A stretch of DNA of 64,000 bases. Source: Chitinispirillaceae bacterium. Lineage in GTDB: Bacteria > Fibrobacterota > Chitinivibrionia > Chitinivibrionales > Chitinispirillaceae. Positions within the stretch are counted from its first letter, which is position 1. Every line of letters begins with the position of its first letter. The notes under the pieces were generated by a model. The model did no database searches, was not told the origin of the DNA, and saw only the letters and a program-made list of their open reading frames with translations. The position numbers were made by a program, and so were the translations under genes. Positions 34,952 through 42,884 of the stretch are shown here, piece after piece. The stretch spans positions 1 through 64,000 of the forward strand of contig JAFGDP010000149.1 of assembly GCA_016932075.1 (NCBI GenBank). Reading direction: 5' to 3'.

Positions 34952-36331
34952 TCAGTACTTCTCAAACACGTTTTCCAGGTGCATGCTTCGAGACCCCTTG
35001 AGCAGAACGACGTTGCCGGGAGCGACCTTGTCCCGGACAATTGGGACTGCGTCGGCGGCGCTGGGAGCAGTCATGATCCTGCCCGGTGCCATACCGTACT
35101 TCAGCGCGCCGTCAGCCACGGTCTGCGCATGGTCACCAACAGCCACGATCGTATGCATGCCGTTTACTGCGAGCGTCCGCCCCAATTCACGGTGCAGTCG
35201 CGTTGCATACCTCCCCAGTTCCATCATATCGCCGACTACGGCCACACGCTTGGAGCGGGGCGCCTGCTCCACGAGCGCGTCAATGGCGTTTTTCATTGAC
35301 GACGGATTGGCGTTATAACAGTCAACGATAAAACGCACTCCTTTTTTCCGCCGTACGGTTCCCCGCATATCGGCAGGCCGCGCCGCCGCGAGAACGCGTG
35401 CGATGCGGTCGTCCGGAACCCCGCAGCGTCTGCCCAGAAAAACCGCAGGAAGCGCGCTGTACAGAAAATGACGGCCCGGTACCGGCAGCATGAACTCCCT
35501 GCCATCAAGCAGAAAGGAAAGTCCTTTGCGGATATCGAATGAAACCTTCCGGGGCCGGACCTCGCAGCGCGGAGAAACACCGAAATACACGGTGTCACGT
35601 CCCAGCTTTCTCGCTTTCGCAACGATCCGCCGATCGTCGCCGTTCAGCAGCAGGAATCCCTGCGACTGCAGGCCTTGGACAATTTCAAATTTTGCGCTCG
35701 CGGCATTCTCAAGAGATCCGAACAGCCCAATGTGCGCATAGCCGATATTGGTGATGAGTGCGATATCGGGCTGCGCGATCTTCGAGAGAACACTGATTTC
35801 GCCTGCGTGATTGGCCCCCATCTCAATAACCCCGGCCCATTCACTGCCGGTGAAACGGAGTATGCTCAGCGGTACGCCGATGTGATTATTCCAGTTTGTA
35901 TACGTTTCACCCACCGGATAAGCGGACCGGAGCACCGATGCGATAAAAGAACGGGTCGTGGTTTTGCCGCTCGATCCGGTAACACCGATACAGAGAAAAC
36001 CCAGGGCCTTGCGGTAGCGTGTCGCCACTCGCTGCACCGCTTTGAGCGGATCCTTAGTGGCAATACACTTGGACCGGTCATTCGCTGCGCACGCGAACGA
36101 CGCACCGGCTTTTACAAACGCAGCAATGGCGCCGGCGGCAAACGCCGCTTTCACGTACCGGTGGCCGTCGTTTTTTTCGGTGGTCAGCGCGACAAAGACA
36201 TCCCCCGGACGCACCTTTCTTGAGTCGTTCCACACCGTTCCCACGGTTTTCGTGCGTGCTCTTTCGCCGAAGGCCGACACGCCGCCGCTCCAGGCGATAC
36301 AATCGCCTAGTGTCAATCGTGACGGCTGCAT
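34952..36331 (-). CDS. murF: UDP-MurNAc-tripeptide--D-alanyl-D-alanine ligase
   Basis: MurF attaches D-Ala-D-Ala to give the pentapeptide precursor. Signatures: NDSRKVRPGDVFVAL near the N-terminus, the ATP loop GVTGSSGKTTTRSF, TNWNNHIGVPLS and EMGANHAGE, and CYNANPSSMKNA with GDMMELG further on. I use ATG 36331, which is 11 bases after murE and has an AGGGATCGG ribosome-like site; ATG 36349 and a start at 36403 inside murE are alternatives. About 459 residues. Confidence 0.93.
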   Translation of the reverse strand: MQPSRLTLGDCIAWSGGVSAFGERARTKTVGTVWNDSRKVRPGDVFVALTTEKNDGHRYVKAAFAAGAIAAFVKAGASFACAANDRSKCIATKDPLKAVQRVATRYRKALGFLCIGVTGSSGKTTTRSFIASVLRSAYPVGETYTNWNNHIGVPLSILRFTGSEWAGVIEMGANHAGEISVLSKIAQPDIALITNIGYAHIGLFGSLENAASAKFEIVQGLQSQGFLLLNGDDRRIVAKARKLGRDTVYFGVSPRCEVRPRKVSFDIRKGLSFLLDGREFMLPVPGRHFLYSALPAVFLGRRCGVPDDRIARVLAAARPADMRGTVRRKKGVRFIVDCYNANPSSMKNAIDALVEQAPRSKRVAVVGDMMELGRYATRLHRELGRTLAVNGMHTIVAVGDHAQTVADGALKYGMAPGRIMTAPSAADAVPIVRDKVAPGNVVLLKGSRSMHLENVFEKY

Positions 36332-36341
36332 GCACCGATCC

Positions 36342-37820
36342 CTATGCATGGTTGGGCTCCTTGAGTTCGGCATACAGTTCAGCGGCGATTTCACGATCGT
36401 CAAACATATGACGGACGCCCTTTACTTCCTGGTACGTTTCATGTCCTTTGCCCGCGATGATGATGCAGTCGCCGGGGCGCGCGGTTTCAAGCGCCTTTTT
36501 GATCGCGATCCGGCGGTCAGGCACCACCCAGTGCGGAAAATCGAGCGGCATCCCGTCCAGAATCTCCTCGATGATTGCCATCGGGTGCTCGCTGCGCGGA
36601 TTGTCCGATGTCACGATGGCCTCGTCGGAATTGGCCGCCACTATCCTTCCCATAAGCGGGCGTTTGGTGCGGTCGCGGTCCCCGCCGCATCCGAATACCG
36701 CGATAATTTTTCCCTTGGTCAACGGACGAACGGTTTGAAGGACATTAACGAGCGCATCAGGCGTATGGGCGTAATCGACCACAACCGTAAAGGGCGCATT
36801 AATAGCGACGAGGTCCATTCGTCCCGGAACGGTCTGGACCGTGGAAAATGCGGCTGCGATCTCGGTCTCGGTATACCCCAGCGCGTGCGCACCGGCGACC
36901 AGACCTGCCATATTGTACACATTGAACGAGCCGCGTAAGGAAGAGTGGTACGCAAAGCGTTTTTTATCGGCGGCAAGCGTTAGTGATGTACCGCTCCACG
37001 AACAGGTACTCTCAACAATCCGAACCGAGGCTTCGCCGGATTTTCCGAACGTGATGCATTCAGCGCGGGGCAGCTCGTGCACAAGCCTCTGTCCCCATGG
37101 ATCGTCGATGTTGATGACGCAGCGACCGTCTTTCTTGAGATAATCGGTAAAGAGACGTTTTTTTGCCTGATAGTAGTTTTCCATGCTCTGATGGAAGTCA
37201 AGATGATCCTGCGTAAGATTGGTGAGCACGACAAGGTCGAACAGCAGGCCGCCGACGCGGTCAAGCGCAAGCGAATGGGAGGAGACTTCCATGACGACGG
37301 CTGATGGCCCTCTGGCGGCACTTCCAATACGCTGCATAATATCCAGGGTCTCCGGCGTGGTATGGGTGGCGGGATGGATCTCATTTCCCAACTCGTACTG
37401 AATGGTGCCATACATCCATACATCGGCCGCACCATGGCGTTTTTCAAAAAGCTTCTTGAAAAAATGCGCGGTCGTGGTCTTGCCGTTAGTACCGGTAATA
37501 CCCACCATAGTCATGGCGTTGCAGTCTATACCCCAAAAGGTCTTTGCAAACACACCGAGTGCGAAACGGGGTTTTTCAACCTGTACCCACGGCAGCATGA
37601 TTCCCGAAGGCTCATACACCGATGCCACGGCAACCGCGCCCTGTGCAAGTGCGTGGGCTATGAACGAATCGCCAGATACTTTACTGCCCGGAATTGCGAC
37701 AAACAGGTCGCCCTGCCTGACAGCACGCGAATCACCTGTAATGCCGAGAATCTCCGGGTTTCCGCCCCCGCGGCATAGAACTTTTAAGGCGGATTTTTGA
37801 ATCAGTGTATTAAAATCCAT
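36342..37820 (-). CDS. murE: UDP-MurNAc-tripeptide synthetase, meso-DAP type
   Basis: MurE adds the third amino acid of the peptide stem. ITGDSRAVRQGDLFVAIPG, the ATP loop GITGTNGKTTTAHF, TPETLDIMQ, LTQDHLDFH and DYAHTPDAL are family signatures. The residue-selecting motif near residue 407 reads DNPRSEHP; DNPR is the form linked to meso-diaminopimelate, so a diderm-type wall peptide is predicted. 492 residues. A GTG/ATG start at 37820 fits the family; downstream murF follows after 10 bases. Confidence 0.95.
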   Translation of the reverse strand: MDFNTLIQKSALKVLCRGGGNPEILGITGDSRAVRQGDLFVAIPGSKVSGDSFIAHALAQGAVAVASVYEPSGIMLPWVQVEKPRFALGVFAKTFWGIDCNAMTMVGITGTNGKTTTAHFFKKLFEKRHGAADVWMYGTIQYELGNEIHPATHTTPETLDIMQRIGSAARGPSAVVMEVSSHSLALDRVGGLLFDLVVLTNLTQDHLDFHQSMENYYQAKKRLFTDYLKKDGRCVINIDDPWGQRLVHELPRAECITFGKSGEASVRIVESTCSWSGTSLTLAADKKRFAYHSSLRGSFNVYNMAGLVAGAHALGYTETEIAAAFSTVQTVPGRMDLVAINAPFTVVVDYAHTPDALVNVLQTVRPLTKGKIIAVFGCGGDRDRTKRPLMGRIVAANSDEAIVTSDNPRSEHPMAIIEEILDGMPLDFPHWVVPDRRIAIKKALETARPGDCIIIAGKGHETYQEVKGVRHMFDDREIAAELYAELKEPNHA

Positions 37821-37854
37821 ATTCGACGTTTCCTAGCGGTCCCTCCCGGCCGCG

Positions 37855-38073
37855 CTATCCGCCAAAAACGCATTTTCTGCGGCCGCCGCGGTATCGCTCC
37901 CAGTTTTTCCTGAAACGCGCCGCATTTTTCGCGATCCATACCATCGCCGCCTGGTTGAATTCCTGCGACGCGATTGGACAAACCGGTTTGAGATCGGCAA
38001 TCATCATCTGAATTTCGGAAGAAAGGTACTTTCCAAAATCCCCTTTGCAACGTACTCCTCGTTTCTCGCGCAT
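37855..38073 (-). CDS. 72-aa hypothetical protein between ftsI and murE
   Basis: The frame begins at ATG 38073, four bases after the ftsI stop, and ends 34 bases before murE. Its composition is protein-like: a basic N-terminus with REKRGVRCKGDFGKYLSSE, a helix IQMMIADLKPVCPIASQEF, and NQAAMVWIAKNAARFRKNW. A short AGGG-type ribosome site is present. The slot fits the spacing of the cluster too well to be filler. A competing ORF in another frame at 37802-38050 has a poor composition. No family is recognised; a division or wall role is only suggested by position. Confidence 0.55.
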   Translation of the reverse strand: MREKRGVRCKGDFGKYLSSEIQMMIADLKPVCPIASQEFNQAAMVWIAKNAARFRKNWERYRGGRRKCVFGG

Positions 38074-38077
38074 TACC

Positions 38078-39949
38078 CTATCCCCCCCATGAGCAAAAAA
38101 GTGTGCATGCTGCAACGGAAGCGGTCAATCCACCAGGCGGCGGCACCTGACGGTGCACTGTTCCCGATCCTTTTAAAAAGGGTTTCATACCGCTGAGGTT
38201 GACCATATTGACCGCGTCACGAGCGTCCTTTCCCAGGCAATTCGGGACCCTTCCCGGTACCACACCGCTGTTGCCTGGAGCGGCATTGGTTCGGGATACA
38301 CAGAAAGGTGCTTCCTTTTTTTCACTGCCGCTGTTCTGGCCCGGAATAAGACTGGCAATGATCCCGGTTTCCTGATCCTTTGGTTTTTTTTCCGCAGGAA
38401 CAATCCGTTCATGAAGGATCTTTTCCGCAAACTCCAGGCCCGGATGACTTACAATCTGGGTCACCACTTTTTTAAATACCGGGGCTGCTGCAGTGCCGCC
38501 CATAAGATTTCCTGCTGGTTCGTCGATCAGGATCCCGCATAGAAGCTGCGGATTTTCAACCGGCAAAAACCCAATGAATGAAGCCCACGACGCTGTTTTT
38601 GAATAGCCGGCAGAATCGATCTTCTGAGCCGTTCCGGTTTTTCCGGCTACTGATATGCCGGAGATAGCCGCTCGCGCACCGGTGCCACTGTCGACAACGG
38701 TCTTGAGCAGATGCCGTAATCGTGATGCATTTCGTTCAGAAATAATCCGACGAACCGGCGAACAGTCCGGCGTTTCTGTTGCCGTTCCGTCGCTTGCCAT
38801 CATTTTTGTGCAGAGCTGCGGCTTTACAAGAACGCCGCCGTTGGCAACCGCTGCATAGGCAAGCATCATCTGCAGAAACGTCGTTGAAACCTCCTGGCCG
38901 ATCGCCATGGTCGCAAGTGTCCTCCCTGACCAGTCCCTGACCGGATGCAGAATACCGTTTTCCTCGCCAGGACATTCTATGCCGGTCCGTGTTCCGAATC
39001 CGAAATCCCGGGCGTACCGGTACAGGCGCTTGCTTCCGACCTTGCCAGCGACCTTTGCAAAACAGACATTGCTGGATTTGCTTATTGCCTGAACAAAGGT
39101 AAGCCTGCCGTAGGGGTGGTGGTCACGAATCGTCTCCCCCCTTATCACATACACGCCGTTATTTCCGTCAAATACATCGCTTTCCTTCACAATGTTGTCC
39201 TGCAACGCAGCCGCTGCAGTGATAAGCTTGAAGGTCGATCCCGGCTCGTAAATTGCACTAACGCACGTATTCAGGCGTTGGATGAGCGGGTAGGCGCTGG
39301 GAGAATTGGGATCGAATGAAGGCTCATTCACCATGGCAAGTATGGCTCCGCTTGACGGATCCATAACCATGCACATACCACCCCGCGCACCCTGCCGCTC
39401 GACAGCTCCCCTGAGCACGCTGTAGGCGATTTTCTGAATTTCGGCGTCGATGGTGAGATACACGTCGCCGCCGCGGCGCGGTTCCTTGTACGGCAATCCG
39501 ATTTTACGGTACCGATGATTGCGTCCATCCTTCTGCACAATGGCCCATCCATCCTCGCCCCGGAGGTAGGTATCAAAAGCGAATTCAATACCGCCGAGTC
39601 CGTACCCGTCCCTGCCGATATACCCGATAAGCGGTCCTTCTGCTTTACCAAGCGGATAAACCCTTTTTAAGAGGGCACGCTTGTTCGTGCGGGTGTTATA
39701 AGCGGAAAAAACGTCCTCGGTAAGTGAAACGTCTTTCACGGTGCTTGCCGCCAGAATCCTGCCGCCGCGATCATAAATGGAACCCCGCTCGGCGGGCAGA
39801 ATGCATCGCTGGTGCGATTGCAGCCTGCTTTGTGCCGCATACTCCTTGCCGTGAAGCACCTGAATGGAGAAAAGACGGACAATCACGGCAACGGCACCGG
39901 CGACTAAAAGCAAAGAAAGAAAAAGCAACCGGAGTTTAAACTGATTCAT
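38078..39949 (-). CDS. ftsI: Septal transpeptidase FtsI/PBP3 with C-terminal PASTA
   Basis: Class B penicillin-binding protein of 623 residues that cross-links septal peptidoglycan with FtsW. TM segment LRLLFLSLLLVAGAVAVIVRLF, then pedestal domain ERGSIYDRGGRILA, and the transpeptidase with catalytic Ser in EPGSTFKLI (SxxK), SKSSN (SxN) and AGKTGTAQ (KTG). After about residue 555 the C-terminus has a PASTA-type repeat (VPNCLGKDARDAVNMVNLSG, then VHRQVPPPGG), common in SpoVD/PBP2x-type proteins but less so in diderm FtsI. Start overlaps the ftsL stop (ATGA). Confidence 0.95.
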   Translation of the reverse strand: MNQFKLRLLFLSLLLVAGAVAVIVRLFSIQVLHGKEYAAQSRLQSHQRCILPAERGSIYDRGGRILAASTVKDVSLTEDVFSAYNTRTNKRALLKRVYPLGKAEGPLIGYIGRDGYGLGGIEFAFDTYLRGEDGWAIVQKDGRNHRYRKIGLPYKEPRRGGDVYLTIDAEIQKIAYSVLRGAVERQGARGGMCMVMDPSSGAILAMVNEPSFDPNSPSAYPLIQRLNTCVSAIYEPGSTFKLITAAAALQDNIVKESDVFDGNNGVYVIRGETIRDHHPYGRLTFVQAISKSSNVCFAKVAGKVGSKRLYRYARDFGFGTRTGIECPGEENGILHPVRDWSGRTLATMAIGQEVSTTFLQMMLAYAAVANGGVLVKPQLCTKMMASDGTATETPDCSPVRRIISERNASRLRHLLKTVVDSGTGARAAISGISVAGKTGTAQKIDSAGYSKTASWASFIGFLPVENPQLLCGILIDEPAGNLMGGTAAAPVFKKVVTQIVSHPGLEFAEKILHERIVPAEKKPKDQETGIIASLIPGQNSGSEKKEAPFCVSRTNAAPGNSGVVPGRVPNCLGKDARDAVNMVNLSGMKPFLKGSGTVHRQVPPPGGLTASVAACTLFCSWGG

Positions 39950-40350
39950 CTGGCACCGCCTTGAGGGAACCAGGTTTTCAGCGAATGCCAGATATGTTGC
40001 ACCCGCAGTGCAATACTATGCGCGCTGGTTCCTTTTTTTTCGGGCAGTATCGCAATTCGATCAGAGGAAGGGAATTCAAGGCCAAGTGCTTCCCGCGCAA
40101 TGGATTCAATACGGTCATTGGCAGACAATCGGTCGCTGGTGAGTTTGAGAGTGGCAATTTTTTTATTCATAACAGAAAGGGTGTCGCTCATTTTTTCAAG
40201 CTTCATTGAGGAACTGGTGATAAATGCCTGTTTCCAAACGAGAAGCAGTGGTACCGCAATAAATGCCGCAATAAGCGCAAGAACCACAGCCATTGAACGC
40301 ACACGAACAAGCGGTACACGAGGAGCTGATTTCCTCTTTCGACTGCTCAT
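39946..40350 (-). CDS. ftsL: Cell division protein FtsL-like
   Basis: A 134-residue bitopic protein: basic N-terminus, TM segment (RSMAVVLALIAAFIAVPLLL), and a coiled-coil stretch (LEKMSDTLSVMNKKIATLKL) followed by a short helix with ESIAREALGLEFP. Position between rsmH and ftsI, and the TM plus coiled-coil layout, support FtsL, whose sequence is weakly conserved. It would complex with FtsB and FtsQ. Coding overlaps with both neighbours by four bases. Confidence 0.85.
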   Translation of the reverse strand: MSSRKRKSAPRVPLVRVRSMAVVLALIAAFIAVPLLLVWKQAFITSSSMKLEKMSDTLSVMNKKIATLKLTSDRLSANDRIESIAREALGLEFPSSDRIAILPEKKGTSAHSIALRVQHIWHSLKTWFPQGGAR

Positions 40351-41294
40351 GCCGCCGCTCCGGTTCTTTGAGCGATACGTAACCGTGCACTGCGTGCGCG
40401 TCGGTTGTGATTGATCTCCCGTAGAGAAGGCCTGATCGCTTTTTTGTTTAGGCGCTTAAGCAACGGCTTGAAAGCGCACCGGCAAACCGGCATTTCCGGC
40501 GGACAGATGCATGTCTTTTCCTTGTCGCGCATGAACTCCTTGACCATGCGGTCTTCCAGCGAATGATAGGAGATGACGGCAAGCCTCGCCTCAGGATTGA
40601 GAAACGCGAGGACGTTGTCCAGGAATCGTTCCAGCTCTCCCAGTTCATCATTGACCGCTATTCGCAGTGCTTGGAACAAACGCGCAAGCAGATCATTCGG
40701 TGCTTTCCGGCCGAACGTTCGCCTATACCATTCCCGGATCTGCGCTGAGCGTCGCAGGGGACTTCTCTCTCCCCAGTCCTTTAACGATTTGGCCATACGG
40801 AATGCTCCCTGAATTTCGCCATAATTCCGAAGAACGGCTGCGAGTTCGGCTGTACTCGATCGTGCAATGAGTTCATGGGCCGGGAAACCCCTGCCAGGAT
40901 CCATCCTCATGTCCAGATCAGCATCCTGCAAATAACTGAATCCGCGCGATGCTTCGTCGATCTGGTGTGAGGAGATGCCCAGATCAAGGAACACGCCGTC
41001 AAGGGCTTTGATATGATTGCGGCCAAGAATGGCGTCCAAATCAGAGAAACAGGAGTGTTCAATAATGAGGCGTGGGCGGCACGGGCGGGTATGCTCTCGA
41101 TTCCAGGCCACCGCCTTGGGGTCACGGTCTATCCCAATCATGATACTGCCGGCATCAAGTCGCTCAGCCATTGCCCAGAAATGACCTCCACCTCCAAGCG
41201 TTCCATCAAGGAACACGCCGCTGTTTTTATGCAGGAACTGTGTGAGAATCTCGTCCAGCAATACTGGTGTATGGTATTCATAGGTTTTTCTCAT
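40347..41294 (-). CDS. rsmH: 16S rRNA (cytosine(1402)-N(4))-methyltransferase
   Basis: RsmH (MraW) methylates N4 of C1402 in 16S rRNA. The hallmark YHTPVLLDEIL, DGTLGGGGHFWAM SAM motif, LDLGISSHQIDEASRGFSY, DMRMDP, and the late SYHSLEDRMVKEFMRDKEK are all present. Length 315. Adjacent to mraZ as in most dcw clusters, with ATGA overlaps on both sides. Confidence 0.96.
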   Translation of the reverse strand: MRKTYEYHTPVLLDEILTQFLHKNSGVFLDGTLGGGGHFWAMAERLDAGSIMIGIDRDPKAVAWNREHTRPCRPRLIIEHSCFSDLDAILGRNHIKALDGVFLDLGISSHQIDEASRGFSYLQDADLDMRMDPGRGFPAHELIARSSTAELAAVLRNYGEIQGAFRMAKSLKDWGERSPLRRSAQIREWYRRTFGRKAPNDLLARLFQALRIAVNDELGELERFLDNVLAFLNPEARLAVISYHSLEDRMVKEFMRDKEKTCICPPEMPVCRCAFKPLLKRLNKKAIRPSLREINHNRRARSARLRIAQRTGAAA

Positions 41295-41743
41295 TTTCTG
41301 AGAAGCCCTGCCTGCGCCGACTCAAAAAAGACCCTGTCAAAATCCGCATCGCTACCAACATATGCGGCATACTTGCCAGGTTCCCAGATCTCAAAGTATT
41401 GTTCGTGTCCAATAAGGGTTACCTCCCTTGTGACGCCGGCAATAGCCATCTGATTGGGCATGAGCGTGATCCGCCCCTGCGCATCAAGGGTCGATTCGGA
41501 GGTGGTATCGTATAAGAGTCTCCGGTGGCGCAGCGTTTCCCGCGTTTCCGGGCGGCTGTTGATCTCCGCGACATAGGACTGCCACTGATTAAGAGGATAG
41601 GCGCGAAGGCACCCGCCCGGTCCCCGGCAGATAACAAACGTCTCGGCGGCTTCAGGCAAAAGCGATTTGCGGAATTTTGCCGGAACGTTGACTCTTCCTT
41701 TTATGTCAACAGAGTATTCGTATTTTCCATGAAAACCGGGCAT
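41291..41743 (-). CDS. mraZ: Transcriptional regulator MraZ
   Basis: MraZ is a homo-oligomeric AbrB-like DNA-binding protein that controls the dcw promoter. Both DxxGR signatures are seen: VDIKGRVNVPAKFR near the N-terminus and LDAQGRITLM near residue 82. Start ATG 41743 is used because a GGGAG ribosome site is eight bases upstream, itself overlapping the last MraZ box. About 150 residues. It leads the cluster and overlaps rsmH by four bases. Confidence 0.95.
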   Translation of the reverse strand: MPGFHGKYEYSVDIKGRVNVPAKFRKSLLPEAAETFVICRGPGGCLRAYPLNQWQSYVAEINSRPETRETLRHRRLLYDTTSESTLDAQGRITLMPNQMAIAGVTREVTLIGHEQYFEIWEPGKYAAYVGSDADFDRVFFESAQAGLLRK

Positions 41744-41750
41744 GGATAGT

Positions 41751-41790
41751 CTCCCATAATTACCCACTATTACCTAATATTCCCCACTAT
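41751..41790 (-). promoter_or_regulatory. Four MraZ-binding repeats
   Basis: On the minus strand four repeats occur at exact 10-bp spacing: ATAGTGGGGA, ATATTAGGTA, ATAGTGGGTA and ATTATGGGAG. Three carry TGGG; the second is degenerate (TAGG). MraZ of E. coli and mycoplasmas binds tandem TGGGN repeats in this arrangement. The last box overlaps the mraZ Shine-Dalgarno region. Autoregulation is therefore predicted. Confidence 0.85.
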
Positions 41791-41818
41791 AATAAATAAT
41801 AAGGGGGAAAGGTGTCAA
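41789..41818 (-). promoter_or_regulatory. Sigma-70-type promoter of the dcw cluster
   Basis: On the minus strand TTGACA (41813-41818) and TATTAT (41789-41794) are separated by 18 bases, close to the consensus for housekeeping promoters. The -10 element overlaps the first MraZ box, so MraZ binding would compete with polymerase. This should be the main promoter for the 14-kb cluster. Confidence 0.7.
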
Positions 41819-42123
41819 GATATTTATGGGATGCAGGATTGGATTTTGGATTGAAAAATGATAAATAATTATGAAAGCTTAACTATATATTGTGGAAACG
41901 GCAATCTTTTACCCAATATATTGTATACAATTCTCTTTTTTTATGCATTGCATTATTCAATTTGATTTCGGTGTATTATAATGAGGACGCAGAATTAATG
42001 GCAGGAAAATACAGGTGATTCGGTCTTTTATTTTACCGGTTTAAATGGCCGGTATGTTACACACTCTTCTTGTCCTCTTTTTCAGTCATTATGACGCAGG
42101 TGAAGAAACATGCTGTCAAGGTC
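41819..42123. other. AT-rich intergenic region, 305 bases
   Basis: The region between the dcw promoter and the coiled-coil membrane protein gene is strongly AT-rich. It includes a short inverted repeat (ACCGG/CCGGT at about 42035-42053) without a T-tract. I see no gene or RNA. Confidence 0.4.
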
Positions 42124-42687
42124 TCAAAGCGGGCTGGCATCCTTTGTTTCAGAGATATCATCGCTTTTCATACCGGCAAGACTGATGAGCCGGGTATCAT
42201 CATACATGTGCATCGGCGAAGGCGACTTCTTCTCTCCATCTTCGACTGCCGGATCAGGCGTTTCTGAAACGCCATCTTGAAGTTCTTTAAGCTGCTTGGA
42301 TAATTGCTTCACCTTTGCCCGAAGGGTGTAGTTTTCACTCAGAATAATGTCATATTCCTTGAAAACTGTACGAAGCTTGGTTTTCAATTCATCTATTTCA
42401 GAAGCAGAGGAGCTGGTGTCGGTATGCGGTTCAGGCACACGCTGGTGATGAACTACCATTTCAGCAACGAGATTGATTGCTTTCTCAAGTTCCTTGAGCC
42501 GGTCGTCGTGCTGTTCAGCCGCCCGGGGTTTCGGAACCTCCTGCCCCGCATTGAAAAGCGCTACCTCTTTGGACAGCTCACTGCTTTTATTGCGCCGTTC
42601 AGCGCTTTTCTGGGCATAATAGGCGACAATAAACAAAAATACGGCAAATGAGGTAATCGGAATGAGCCATAATAATTCAATATGCAT
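42124..42687 (-). CDS. Membrane-anchored coiled-coil protein, unknown
   Basis: A 187-residue protein with an N-terminal TM helix (LLWLIPITSFAVFLFIVAYY) and long charged helical regions (LKELEKAINLVAEMV; ENYTLRAKVKQLSKQL) predicted to be coiled coil. The tail is acidic and disordered. An AAAGGTG ribosome site precedes ATG. It is transcribed toward the dcw cluster but separated from mraZ by more than 300 bases. A structural or scaffolding role is inferred only from architecture. Confidence 0.65.
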   Translation of the reverse strand: MHIELLWLIPITSFAVFLFIVAYYAQKSAERRNKSSELSKEVALFNAGQEVPKPRAAEQHDDRLKELEKAINLVAEMVVHHQRVPEPHTDTSSSASEIDELKTKLRTVFKEYDIILSENYTLRAKVKQLSKQLKELQDGVSETPDPAVEDGEKKSPSPMHMYDDTRLISLAGMKSDDISETKDASPL

Positions 42688-42884
42688 AACACCTTTTTCG
42701 TCTTTATATTACAGCATTAAACGGCCCGATTGTTGAAAAATAAGTATGCTATTCGATTGCAAGCAAACCCATATGTTTGAATATACGACTGGTAGTTGCC
42801 TTTTGCCGGAAGATTATTTAGTTTTTTCTTTTTGCCTGACTCACAGGTAGTCCCCAAAAACAGCTTCATTATAAAGGGTTCTCC

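Noticed and set aside
33958..35001. 347-aa plus-strand ORF opposite murD
   Set aside because: Antisense shadow; murD motifs and ATGA couplings fix the coding strand.
37802..38050. 82-aa minus ORF in the ftsI-murE gap
   Set aside because: Arg/Gly/Trp-rich composition and overlap with murE; the 72-aa frame at 37855-38073 is better supported.
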